Assembly (NCBI GenBank): GCA_016721425.1
Contig: JADKID010000041.1
Span: forward strand, 62,001 to 126,000
Direction of reading: 5' to 3'
Source of the DNA: Bryobacterales bacterium
GTDB lineage: Bacteria; Acidobacteriota; Terriglobia; Bryobacterales; Bryobacteraceae
DNA: 64,000 nt
A program made the position numbers and the translations under genes. The notes beneath the pieces were generated by a model. That model had not been told where the DNA came from. It made no database searches and saw only the letters and a program-made list of their open reading frames with translations. Of the stretch, positions 44,558 through 55,009 are shown piece after piece; position 1 is the first letter of the stretch, and each line of letters begins with the position of its first letter.

Positions 44558-47500
44558 TTGACTAGCAACTTGTTTGCAAGCTTCAGGGGCGGCTCACGCA
44601 TCACCTTCGCGTGTCTCGTTCTTTTTGTGTTGGTATGCGGCCTGGCCATGGGGCAGGAGACGACCGGCTCGATCACGGGCCAGGTTATCGACTCTTCCGG
44701 CTCCGCCATCCCCAACGCCAAGGTGGAGGTGGGCGGCGCATCTTTGCCGCGTGCCATGTCCACGACGACCGATTCTTCCGGCAACTTCAACTTCCAGTCT
44801 CTGCCTGGCGGTACCTACGTGGTGAGCGCCACGGCAACCGGCTTCTCCACGCAGAAGACGACTGGCGTTTCCGTCACTCTGGGCCGCGCAAGCCGTCTTG
44901 AATTCAAGATGGAAGTCGGCCAGATTACAGAGAGTGTAGTGGTGAGCGCGGACGCAGCACTGGTGGACACGGCTTCGAGTTCCTCCTCCGTCAACGTCGA
45001 CAAGTCCTTCTTTGACTTGATGCCCAAGGGCCGCGGCTTCTACGATTTGATCAACTTGGCGCCGGGCGCCCGCAACGAAGGCAAGTCCGGTGGCTACCAG
45101 GTGGACGGCGCCTCCGGCTCCGAGAACACTTTCTACCTCGACGGCATGGAAGTGACCAATATCCAAACCGGCGTGCTCTCCGACCAGAACAAGATCCCGG
45201 TCGAGATGGTCCAGCAGGTCCAGGTGAAGAACGGCGTCATGGAAGCGCAGTACGGCGGCGCGATGGGCGGCGTGATCAACGCGTCCATTCGCAGCGGCTC
45301 GAACGAGTTCCATGGACAGGGCGGCATCTACTTCAACAACGACAACATGTCGGCTCGTCTGAGGCCCACGCTCGAAATGGATCCGACCGATGCCACGCGG
45401 TTGAAGAGCCGGTACTTCCAGAACACGCTGGATGACTACAAGACCATGGAACCCGATCTTTACCATTGGCGGCCCGATGATCAAGAACAAGCTGTTCTTC
45501 TTCAGCAGCTACATGCCGACCAACACGCAGACCAACCGGAAGGTGACGTTCCTTTCGAACAACCTGACTGGCGACTATACCAGGAAGACCCGCCAGCAGT
45601 ACCTCACGAACAAGGTTGACTTCGCCCCCTTCACCAAGCTGCGCATGAACGCGAGCTGGATGTGGAATCCGAACTATCAGCGCGGCGTCCTGCCGGCGCT
45701 TCAGGGCACGGATTCGCCGACCCGGCCGTACGCCGGTTTGGGCAACTACTCGGCGGGCAATGTGCTTTCCGGCCAGGTGGACTACCTTGCCAGCAGCAAG
45801 CTGATCATCAGCTTCCGCGGCGGCTACAACTTCACCAACTTCATCGATCGCTACTCACTGCCGGGCGTTACCGATTCACTAGCAGCGCGAACACGATGTT
45901 CCCCAATCTGCCGGCAGATCTGAGACGCACCAACGCTGGGTTCATTGCGCAGAACGGCGCCCAGAGCGACTTCAACATTTACAAGCGCATCAATCTGAAT
46001 GCCGATGCCAGCTATCTGTTCAACGCGAAAGGCCAGCACAATATCAAGTTCGGCTGGTCGACGAACCGGCTGTCGAACTCAGTGCAGAACCTCAGCTATC
46101 CCAACGGCTACTACCGTTACTACTGGGATCAGAGCTACACCTGCGTCACCAGCCAGTGCTCGGGCAAGCAGCGCGGCACTTATGGGTACTACCGGTGGTA
46201 CACCTATGGCGACAAGGGTGATGCCTCCAGTGACAACCAGGGTCTCTTCTTCCAGGATAACTGGAGGGTCAACAAGCACCTGTCGTTGAACCTCGGCCTG
46301 CGCGCCGAGCGGGAGTTCCTGCCCAGCTTCTCCAGTCAGGGGATCGCAGCGGCGCCCCCGATCGAGTTCGGCTGGTCCAGCAAGATTTCGCCCCGCATCG
46401 GTGGCGCGTGGGATCCCAAGGGCGACGGCAAGATGCGCGTTTACGGCTCATGGGGCTATTTCTACGACGTGATGAAGTACGAAATGCCTCGCGGCAGCTT
46501 CGGCGGCGCCATCTACCTGACCTACTACTTTGCGCTTGACGATCCGAACCTGATGAAGACCAACCAGGGCCAGCCGGCCGATCCGTCGAAGCTGCCTGGC
46601 AGGTTCTTCGAGGGCATCAATTGGCGCATCCCGTCCAACGATCCGGCCAACAACACCGTTGACAAGGACCTGAAGCCGATGAAGCAGAAGATGCTCGACC
46701 TCGGTTTCGACTATAGCCTGAGCTCCACGTTGATGGCCTCGGTGCGCTACACCAACCGCCGCCTCATCCGCACCATTGAAGACGTCGGCACACTTGGCCC
46801 GGACGGCGAAATCTACTACATCGCCAATCCTGGCGAGGGTTTGACGATCGATCGGAAGACCTGGGATGCGGGCTTCCCGCTGACGCCCAAAGCCAAGCGC
46901 AACTACGACGCTCTGGAAATCCGCCTCGACAAGCGTTTCGCCCGGAACTACCAGTTCGCCGCCAGCTACACCTATAGCAAGTCGACCGGCAACTACAGCG
47001 GTCTGGCTAGCTCCGACGAGGACGGCCGCACGAGCCCGAACGTCAACCGTTACTTCGATCTGCCTTGGCTCGGCTACACCGAGAAAGGCAGCATGGCCGA
47101 TGGCGTCCTCGCCACCGATCGTCCGAACACGTTCAAGTTCTTCGGCGGCTACACCGCGAAGAGCATCCTGGGCCACACCACGCTGTCGCCCAGCATGGCG
47201 CTCTACTCCGGCATCCCGCTGACGACTGAAATCAACGTGATCTCCACCACGCCCGCGTACCCCTACGGCCGCGGCGACATGGGCCGGACTCCAGTGTTCT
47301 ACAACTTCGACCTCAACCTGATGCACGATTTCCCCGTGTGGAAGGCCAAGGAGAGCATGAAGCTTCGCTTTGAGTTCACCGTGTTCAACCTGCTGAACAG
47401 CAGCATCGTGACGAACAAGAACTCGGTCCTGCTGCACCCCGACGACGGCCAGTTGACGTTTGCCAATGACGCAGATGTCTTCAAGGGCTTCAATACCGTA

Positions 47501-47605
47501 GGCTTGATGAAGGCCCAGGATGGGCGACTCAACCCGCTGTTCAATCAGGCGAGTGGCTTCCAGGGACCGCGCTCGGCGCGTCTCCAGTTGACCTTCTTCT
47601 TCTAA
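44558..47605 (+). pseudogene. Oar-like TonB-dependent receptor 1, two compensating frameshifts
   Basis: TTG at 44558 follows GGGAGG. A signal peptide (SRITFACLVLFVLVCGLAMG) leads into a carboxypeptidase-regulatory-like domain (GSITGQVIDSSGSAIPNAKV), a plug domain (QVDGASGSENTFYLDG, GGAMGGVINASIRSG) and a beta-barrel ending with ARLQLTFFF. The frame breaks twice: an extra base near 45446 (removing it gives TWNPIFTIGGP) and a missing base near 45872 (adding a C gives GVTRFTSSANTM). The first frame stops at 45619. The two shifts compensate, so total length is preserved at about 1015 codons. Such receptors take up large ligands using TonB energy. A strong terminator follows. Confidence 0.85.
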
Positions 47606-47627
47606 GAACTCAACTCCAACCAAAACG

Positions 47628-47668
47628 ACGACGGGGCGCTCCCAACCGGGGCGCCCCGTCGTTTTTTG
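47628..47668 (+). terminator. Intrinsic terminator after TonB receptor 1
   Basis: ACGACGGGGCGC (47628-47639) pairs perfectly with GCGCCCCGTCGT (47651-47662), followed by six T's. Confidence 0.93.
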
Positions 47669-47699
47669 CGTGTCAGACAGTTGCTGGCGCCGAGGATCG

Positions 47700-48035
47700 A
47701 GTTGTTGACAACCTTGACTTTATACTTGACAGTCATGTTACGCTTGTCCCACCAAACGTTACCGATGTCTCGGAGTTGGGCTAGCCGGGAGTTCTTTGAT
47801 GAAGATTGCCATGGCCGGCACGCGAGGGGAATACCCTTCCGCTCATGATGCTGACCTGACCGTCATCCTGCTGACAGGGCTCAGCGCGTTGCGCAAAGGT
47901 GGGGACCTCGTCTCCTCCACGAACCCTGTTCCGTCCCCCCCCAGCCCACCCAAAATCCAGCACCAGGTTGTCTCGCTTGGGCCAAGCCGCCCAGACTTCG
48001 GGAGTTTCCAATCCAAATCCAAAGAGGAGGCAAAG
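47700..48035 (+). promoter_or_regulatory. Conserved leader of TonB receptor 2
   Basis: Contains the same ordered blocks as the leader of receptor 1: TTGACT-16 nt-TGTTAC (47714-47741), GAGTTCTTT (47789-47797), CCAGGTTGTCTCGCT (47963-47977), TTCGGGAGTTTCCAATC (47997-48013) and GAGGAGGCAAAG before TTG 48036. The frame at 47735 begins MLRLSHQTLPMS, matching the peptide of the other leader mainly through synonymous codons. Confidence 0.6.
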
Positions 48036-51000
48036 TTGACCAACAACTTGTCTGCACGCTTCAGGGATGGCACGAGAGCCGCATTGGCTCCTCTGGCTCA
48101 TCATTCTTCACCGACGCGGTGGATACTCGCACTCGCACTGCTGTGCACGGGCGCGGCTTACGCACAAGAGACCACGGCGGGCCTTCAGGGCACCGTCAAA
48201 GACCCTTCCGGCAGCCTGATCGCCGGCGCCGCTATCGAACTTGCCAGTCCAGCGATGCAGGGCGTCAGGAAGGCCCAGACCGATTCAGCAGGATCGTTCC
48301 GTTTCGCCGCTTTGGCGCCCGGAACCTACTCACTGCTGGTCAGTTCGGCGGGATTCCGGACCAATCGAACGGCTGGCATTGAGCTTCAAGTGGGCCGCCT
48401 GCCCAGCTTCGACATCACTTTGGAAGTGGGCAGCGTGGCGGAGACGATAGAAGTTACCGGCACCTCCACAGTGGTGGATGTAACCCAGAGCAAAGTGTCG
48501 GTCACCGTGGAAAAGCAGATTTTGGACAACATTCCCAAGGGCCGCTCGTTCCAATCCGTGATTCCGTTCGCGGCCGGCGCAAGAGCTGAGCCGCTCCAGG
48601 GGACTACGTCGGGCCGGGACAACGGCTTCCAGATTGACGGAGCCAGCGACTCGGAGAACGTTTACCTCATTGATGGCGTCAACACCACCAACATCAAAGA
48701 CGGCGGCGTTGGCAAGAGTTTCCAGATGGACTTCATCGAAGAGGTCCAGATCAAGTCCAGTAGCTTTGAAGCCGAATTCGGCGGGGCGCTGGGTGGCGTG
48801 ATCAACGCCGTGCCCAAGCGCGGATCCAACAGCTGGCATGGCGGGTTGAATCTTTATCTGCGGACCAACGCGCTGAACGCCAACGATCCCTGTTCCAGCG
48901 GATACACCTCCGCCGGATTCAGCACCGTTTGCGGGCTGAGGCTGGACCCCACCAAGCCGTCGCTCTCCACGGCAAACCGCCTGGACGGCACGCCTGAGTA
49001 CTACGTCCCCATGAAAGATCAGCGCAGCATCGTGGAGCCTGGCTACCAGATTGGCGGCGCTCTGCTCAAGGACCGGCTGTGGATTTTCAGCAGCTACATC
49101 CCGAGCCTGGATACCATCCACCGGACCACCACCTTCACTGGCGCCAACCCCGGACCGCGTTCCCTCACCCAGTCCGTGGTGCAGCACAACGCGTACAACC
49201 GGTTGGATTATCGAGTGAGCGAGCAACTCCGCCTGTACGGCTCCTGGAACTACGGCTATTCGCGCACCACCGGGCAGCTTGGCCAGCCAGATAGCGTTTC
49301 CGGCCAGCGGAACGCAGGCGCCAGTACGGATCCGAACACTCTGCGCTCCGACGCCGGCTCGGTGAACCCGCTCTCCGTCTACGCCTTCGGCGGCGATTGG
49401 ACACCCACCGCCCGCCTGGTGGTCAGCGCCCGCTACGGGTACTTTTTCAACAACAACGCGCAGCGCGGCATCCCGGTTGGCACACGTTACGTTTACCAAA
49501 CGACGGTGAACGCATCGAACAGGGATCTGGCCGGCCAGCCCTTCCCGGCTTCGTCGTTCAACACCTCCGGCTTCGCCAATATCCCGAACAATCTGGCGAC
49601 GGTGTATGACGCCTACAAGCGCAAGAGCATCAACGGCGATGTCTCCTACTACCTGAACGGTTTTGGCGGCAGCCACACGTTCAAGGCGGGCTATTTCTGG
49701 CAGGGTCAATCGAACGACGTGTTGACCAACTTTCAGGGCGGCCGCGTGAATCTCACGTTTGGCAATAGCTACTCGCCGGTTACCAGCACGACGGCGTGCG
49801 ACGCCGTGATTGCCCAGAACAAGACCAACTTTGGAAGCTCGGAATGCGCCGGCCGCTATGGGTACTTCACCATCGGCACCGGCGTCACCAATACCGGCGG
49901 TGCATCGCAGACGGCCAACGCCCTGTACTTCCAGGATTCGTGGACGGTCGGACGCGGCCTCACGCTCAACATCGGCCTACGCTTCGATCAGGAAACGCAG
50001 CCGGCCTACGATCCCAGCCGCTTTCCGAGCGTGGAGTTCGGATGGGGCCAGAAAATCGCGCCGCGGATCGGCGGGGCGTATGACGTGCTGCGCAATGGCA
50101 AGGTCAAGATCTATGCCAGCTATGGCAAGTTCTACGACATTATGAAGATGGGCCTGGCGCGCGGTTCGTTCGGTAGCGACTACTGGCACGACTGCGTATA
50201 CGCCATGGATTCGACGGACTTCACTGCCATCACCCCCACGCTCAACAAGGGCGGCGGCTGCCCGGCCTCGGGCCCCGCGCCCGGCATCACTGTGGGCCGC
50301 TTCATCGAGAACGTGGACTTCCGCGCCACCAAGGCGGACCCGCGTGATCCGGCGATCGATCCGAACATGAAGCCGATGGTGCAGCATGAGGTTGTGGCCG
50401 GAGTCGATTGGGCCATCACTCCGAACTGGAGCCTGGAAACCCGCTACGCCCGCAAGCGCCTGGACCGCACCATCGAGGATATGGCGATCACGGACAACCT
50501 GGGCTTTTACATCGGCAACCCTGGTTCGCCGCAGGCCGACGTATTGCACCGCCCGACGGTGATCCCGGACGCCAACGGTGTGAACTACCTCAACACCGTT
50601 CCGTTCTGCGCGGAATGTCCGCCCGTGGCCGCGGCAACCCGCAACTACGATGGCCTGGAGTTCCGTCTGGCCCGCCGGGCCGCCGGCAACTGGTTCGGCG
50701 CCGTTTCCTATACCTACAGCAAGCTGACCGGCAACTACGCGGGCCTCACCAACAGTGACCCGGTGGACGGCGGCGGCGGCCGTCACGCGCCCAACAACGG
50801 CCGTGCCTTCGACCTGCCGACACAATCCTACCTGCCCAACGGCCAGAGGGACGACGGCCCGTTGGCGACAGATCGTCCGAACGCCGGCAAGGTGTTCGGT
50901 TCGTATCGCCTGAAGTGGGCGCACATGGAAACGCTTTTCGGCTTCACCCAGGCCGCGTTCCAGGGTACGCCGCTCAGCACCTGCCTGCCGGTTGTGGGCA

Positions 51001-51464
51001 GTTCATCGGCCTGCCAGTGGGCCGAGGGCCGCGGCAACTTCGTCAACTTCACGCGCCAATCGAATGGAGACTTCGCCGTATCCAACGTCGATGCCGGCGC
51101 GCGCACCAGTCCGTACTTCCAATCCGACGTCTCGATCCGTCATGAGTTCCCGATGAAGGAAGGAATGAACCTGTCGTTCGAGGCCAATGTGACCAATCTG
51201 TTCAACCAGCGGGCCGCGGTGGCGTATTACCAGTTCGCCATCCCGACCCAGCTGATCAGCCCGACGCGGGCTTCCCGTTTCTCGGGCGATCCGCGGGTGG
51301 ATTGGGGCAAGGTCATGAATGGCTTCAACTACGTGGATGCCCTGAACGGCAAGGGTGCGTTTGCGGGAGTGCAGACACCGCTGACGATGGCCAGCCGCTA
51401 TGGGATGCCGCAGGTGTTCCAGGGGGCGCGGAACATGCGATTGCAGATGCGGTTCACGTTCTAG
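48036..51464 (+). CDS. Oar-like TonB-dependent receptor 2
   Basis: 1142 aa from TTG 48036, preceded by GAGGAGG. Signal peptide (TRWILALALLCTGAAYA), a carboxypeptidase-regulatory-like domain (AGLQGTVKDPSGSLIAGAAI), a plug (QIDGASDSENVYLIDGVN, GGALGGVINAVPKRG) and a large outer-membrane barrel ending RLQMRFTF, with the terminal aromatic residue typical of outer-membrane barrels. It is a paralogue of receptor 1 but has two cysteine pairs in extracellular loops (CSSG/VCGL, FCAECPP). It probably imports polymers or metal complexes; no substrate-specific neighbour is present. Confidence 0.93.
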   Translation: MTNNLSARFRDGTRAALAPLAHHSSPTRWILALALLCTGAAYAQETTAGLQGTVKDPSGSLIAGAAIELASPAMQGVRKAQTDSAGSFRFAALAPGTYSLLVSSAGFRTNRTAGIELQVGRLPSFDITLEVGSVAETIEVTGTSTVVDVTQSKVSVTVEKQILDNIPKGRSFQSVIPFAAGARAEPLQGTTSGRDNGFQIDGASDSENVYLIDGVNTTNIKDGGVGKSFQMDFIEEVQIKSSSFEAEFGGALGGVINAVPKRGSNSWHGGLNLYLRTNALNANDPCSSGYTSAGFSTVCGLRLDPTKPSLSTANRLDGTPEYYVPMKDQRSIVEPGYQIGGALLKDRLWIFSSYIPSLDTIHRTTTFTGANPGPRSLTQSVVQHNAYNRLDYRVSEQLRLYGSWNYGYSRTTGQLGQPDSVSGQRNAGASTDPNTLRSDAGSVNPLSVYAFGGDWTPTARLVVSARYGYFFNNNAQRGIPVGTRYVYQTTVNASNRDLAGQPFPASSFNTSGFANIPNNLATVYDAYKRKSINGDVSYYLNGFGGSHTFKAGYFWQGQSNDVLTNFQGGRVNLTFGNSYSPVTSTTACDAVIAQNKTNFGSSECAGRYGYFTIGTGVTNTGGASQTANALYFQDSWTVGRGLTLNIGLRFDQETQPAYDPSRFPSVEFGWGQKIAPRIGGAYDVLRNGKVKIYASYGKFYDIMKMGLARGSFGSDYWHDCVYAMDSTDFTAITPTLNKGGGCPASGPAPGITVGRFIENVDFRATKADPRDPAIDPNMKPMVQHEVVAGVDWAITPNWSLETRYARKRLDRTIEDMAITDNLGFYIGNPGSPQADVLHRPTVIPDANGVNYLNTVPFCAECPPVAAATRNYDGLEFRLARRAAGNWFGAVSYTYSKLTGNYAGLTNSDPVDGGGGRHAPNNGRAFDLPTQSYLPNGQRDDGPLATDRPNAGKVFGSYRLKWAHMETLFGFTQAAFQGTPLSTCLPVVGSSSACQWAEGRGNFVNFTRQSNGDFAVSNVDAGARTSPYFQSDVSIRHEFPMKEGMNLSFEANVTNLFNQRAAVAYYQFAIPTQLISPTRASRFSGDPRVDWGKVMNGFNYVDALNGKGAFAGVQTPLTMASRYGMPQVFQGARNMRLQMRFTF

Positions 51465-51490
51465 TAAGGGCTGCGTAGTTGGATGAGAGA

Positions 51491-51516
51491 GGGCGCCCCT
51501 GACCGGGCGCCCTTTT
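51491..51516 (+). terminator. Intrinsic terminator after TonB receptor 2
   Basis: GGGCGCCC (51491-51498) pairs with GGGCGCCC (51505-51512), followed by TTTT. Confidence 0.85.
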
Positions 51517-51576
51517 CTATTGTGCATGCGCTCACCATTCTCGGCGAAGATATGAGTCGTCAACAATCAGATACTC

Positions 51577-51605
51577 TTGACAAGCATAAAAGCATGTTGT
51601 ACATT
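51577..51605 (+). promoter_or_regulatory. Probable sigma70-type promoter of hsp20
   Basis: TTGACA (51577-51582), 17-nt spacer, TACATT (51600-51605), about 40 nt upstream of the hsp20 ATG. No CIRCE or HAIR element is evident. Confidence 0.6.
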
Positions 51606-51644
51606 GGTCTTGTCGGACTAACCCGATCCTAAGGAGAACCAACA

Positions 51645-52094
51645 ATGAGCAACATGATTCGTCGCACCCAGTTTCCTGGCTTCGAGGCATTCCCGGCCGG
51701 GTCCATGTCCCTGTTTGAGGACACGCTCAACCGCTTTTTCAGTGAAGGACCCACGGCGCGGCCCTGGAGTCCCTCGGTGGACATCGCCGAGGATGAGAAT
51801 TCGCTGACGCTGACGGCCGACATTCCCGGCGTCAAGCTGGAAGAGATCGATCTGAAGATCGAGGACGGCACGCTGACGTTCAGCGGCAAGCGCGAGTTCG
51901 AGAAGAAGGAAGCCAAGGGCGCCTACCACCGGATTGAGCGGAGCTACGGCACGTTCCAGCGGGCCTTTGCGCTGCCGGAAACCGTGGATGTGGAGAAGGT
52001 GGCGGCAGCCTACGAAAGCGGTGTCCTGAAGGTCACTCTGCCGAAGAAGGAAGCCGCGCGGCCGAAGACGATCAAAGTGGAGATCGCCCGCTAA
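51645..52094 (+). CDS. Hsp20/alpha-crystallin small heat-shock protein
   Basis: 149 aa; ATG 51645 preceded by AAGGAG. The alpha-crystallin domain runs from about residue 45: PSVDIAEDENSLTLTADIPG, then LKIEDGTLTFSGKREFE, RSYGTFQRAFALPETVD and the final strand pattern YESGVLKVTLPKKE, all typical. A C-terminal I-x-V-like motif (KTIKVEIAR) would mediate oligomer assembly. It is an ATP-independent holdase in the cytoplasm. It is monocistronic, with its own promoter and a terminator-like hairpin downstream. Confidence 0.95.
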   Translation: MSNMIRRTQFPGFEAFPAGSMSLFEDTLNRFFSEGPTARPWSPSVDIAEDENSLTLTADIPGVKLEEIDLKIEDGTLTFSGKREFEKKEAKGAYHRIERSYGTFQRAFALPETVDVEKVAAAYESGVLKVTLPKKEAARPKTIKVEIAR

Positions 52095-52116
52095 CCCGCC
52101 GCTAAGCCGCAGGGAC

Positions 52117-52142
52117 GGGGCCTGTCCAGGCAGGCCCCTCTC
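52117..52142 (+). terminator. Terminator-like hairpin after hsp20
   Basis: GGGGCCTG (52117-52124) pairs with CAGGCCCC (52131-52138), followed by TCTCTC rather than a pure T-run. Confidence 0.6.
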
Positions 52143-52202
52143 TCCGTTCAGATGGGATTTCCGACCGTTGACCCCCCGCCTTCCTCCCTTGGCATAGTTA
52201 CG

Positions 52203-52232
52203 TTGACGCTACAAAAACCGCTCCGCTAGACT
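52203..52232 (+). promoter_or_regulatory. Probable metK promoter
   Basis: TTGACG (52203-52208), 18-nt spacer, TAGACT (52227-52232), about 78 nt before the metK start. No recognisable SAM-riboswitch core was found in the leader. Confidence 0.5.
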
Positions 52233-52309
52233 GTTAGGGTGTCTACAGCCCGTGGTCTGCGTACGCCGTCCCCGAGCCCCCTATCCTAAGTTCCCAGGAG
52301 GGAATCGAG

Positions 52310-53488
<1,179 letters not shown>

Positions 53489-53574
53489 ATTCGCGGCCCG
53501 GTTCGCTAATCTGCCTGTAACCATGCGAAAATAGTGGTTTCAGGCTCAGACGTCTACAAGTAGATCGCACTAAG

Positions 53575-53600
53575 GGCGGGCCTCGAACGGCCCGCCTTTT
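53575..53600 (+). terminator. Terminator between metK and tig
   Basis: GGCGGGCC (53575-53582) pairs with GGCCCGCC (53589-53596), followed by TTTT. It lies only 21 nt upstream of the tig start codon, so tig either has a promoter upstream of it with read-through or depends on a site overlapping it. Confidence 0.75.
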
Positions 53601-53620
53601 AGTGTGCGGAGGTTCTCAAA

Positions 53621-54916
53621 TTGGCACTCATTGAAGGCTGCAAGCACGCACTCGATATCCATATCCCCGCCGACGCCGTTTCGGTGGAAGTGGAGAAGGT
53701 AGTCGAGAAGGTTCGCGCCAAGGCGCACATTCAGGGTTTCCGGCCGGGCAAGGCGCCGGCCAGCATCGTTCGCACGCGCTATGCGGCCGACATCCGCCAG
53801 GAAGCGATTGAGAACCTCATCCCCAGATATCTCGACAAGGAATGCGAGAAAGAGAATCTGCGCATGGTGAGCCGCCCGCAGATCAAGGACCTGCACTTCC
53901 ACGACGGCGAGGCCGTGCACTTCAAGGCGGAATTTGAAGTGGCGCCCGAGTTTGAGTTGAAGGAGACGCGCGGCTTGCAGGTGGAGTATCTGGAGCCGGT
54001 GGTCACGGATGAAGACGTGGATGGCCGGATCAACGACATCCGCGAATCCAAGTCGCAGTTTGTGAATGTGGACCCGCGGCCGGCTACCGATGGCGACAAC
54101 TGCCTGGTCTCGCTGGAATCCATCGGGGGCCTTGAGGGCGAGCCGATGAAGCAGGATGAGATCAACATCGAGATCGGCGGCAAGGATACGTTCCAGACGT
54201 TTTCCGACGCGCTGCGCGGCGCCGAGCCGGGCGATGTGCGCCAAGCCGAGATCACCTATCCGGAAGACTATGCCGCCGAGAAGTTGGCCGGCAAGACCGT
54301 GCAGTTCAACGTCACTCTCAAGCAGATCCGCCTGAAGGAGATGCCGGAGCTAAACGATGATTTCGCCAAGGATCTGGGCGATTTCCAGAGCATCGACGAG
54401 CTGCGCGACGAAGTGCGTAAGTCGATCTTCCGCGAGCGCGAGCACGCCGCGCAGAGCGAGGCCAAGAACAAGCTGATCGACGCGCTGGTGGATCAGCACG
54501 AGTTTGCCGTGCCCGAGACGTACGTGGACAATCAGGTGCAGAGCACGATTGAGGGCCAGCTGCGCCAGTGGCAGTCGCAGGGCATGGATGTCAGCAAGCT
54601 GAAGCTGGATTGGGCCAAGCTGCGCGAGTCCCAGCACGACCGCGCCAAGCGCGATGTGATGGCGTCTCTGTTGCTGGGCAAGCTCGCCTCCACGGAGAGC
54701 ATCAATGTCACGCAGGATGAGATGGACGTTGAGCTACAACGCATTTCGAGGCAGCGCCGCGAGCCGGTGGCCGCGGTCCGCATGGCCATGGAGAAAGACG
54801 GCTCGCTGGACCGGATCGCCAACCGCATCCTGACCGAGAAGACGCTCAACTTCCTCTTTGAGCACGCGGTGAAGGTAGCGCCCGTGCCGGTGATCGAAGC
54901 GGCGCCGGCCGAGTAA
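53621..54916 (+). CDS. tig: Trigger factor (peptidyl-prolyl isomerase)
   Basis: 431 aa from TTG 53621 with GGAGG 8 nt upstream. The ribosome-binding signature GFRPGKAP is at residues 39-46, with the ribosome-binding domain to ~110. The PPIase (FKBP-like) domain follows, with GDNCLVSLESIGG and ITYPEDYAAEKLAGKTVQF, and a helical C-terminal chaperone arm (ELRDEVRKSIFREREH, QWQSQGMDVSKLKLDW). It binds nascent chains at the ribosome exit. The downstream clpP/clpX often found next to tig are absent here. Confidence 0.95.
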   Translation: MALIEGCKHALDIHIPADAVSVEVEKVVEKVRAKAHIQGFRPGKAPASIVRTRYAADIRQEAIENLIPRYLDKECEKENLRMVSRPQIKDLHFHDGEAVHFKAEFEVAPEFELKETRGLQVEYLEPVVTDEDVDGRINDIRESKSQFVNVDPRPATDGDNCLVSLESIGGLEGEPMKQDEINIEIGGKDTFQTFSDALRGAEPGDVRQAEITYPEDYAAEKLAGKTVQFNVTLKQIRLKEMPELNDDFAKDLGDFQSIDELRDEVRKSIFREREHAAQSEAKNKLIDALVDQHEFAVPETYVDNQVQSTIEGQLRQWQSQGMDVSKLKLDWAKLRESQHDRAKRDVMASLLLGKLASTESINVTQDEMDVELQRISRQRREPVAAVRMAMEKDGSLDRIANRILTEKTLNFLFEHAVKVAPVPVIEAAPAE

Positions 54917-54957
54917 CCGGTCCGCCTGATCGGGGCGGCGAGATTGTTGTTAGAGAC

Positions 54958-54983
54958 TGAAGCCCGTGCCATGGCGCGGGCTT
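54958..54983. terminator. Hairpin between tig and the ThuA gene
   Basis: GAAGCCCG (54958-54965) pairs with CGGGCTTC (54976-54983). It lies between convergent genes and may serve both, although neither side has a T-run. Confidence 0.45.
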
Positions 54984-55009
54984 CGGCGCGTTTGGACGGT
55001 GGATTTGCC

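Noticed and set aside
44254..44565. A full 103-codon protein in the leader of TonB receptor 1
   Set aside because: Only the first 12 codons match the second leader; the remainder differs in frame and composition, so only the short peptide is proposed.
52233..52309. A SAM riboswitch in the metK leader
   Set aside because: No SAM-I, SAM-II or SAH aptamer core could be recognised by eye in the ~80-nt leader.
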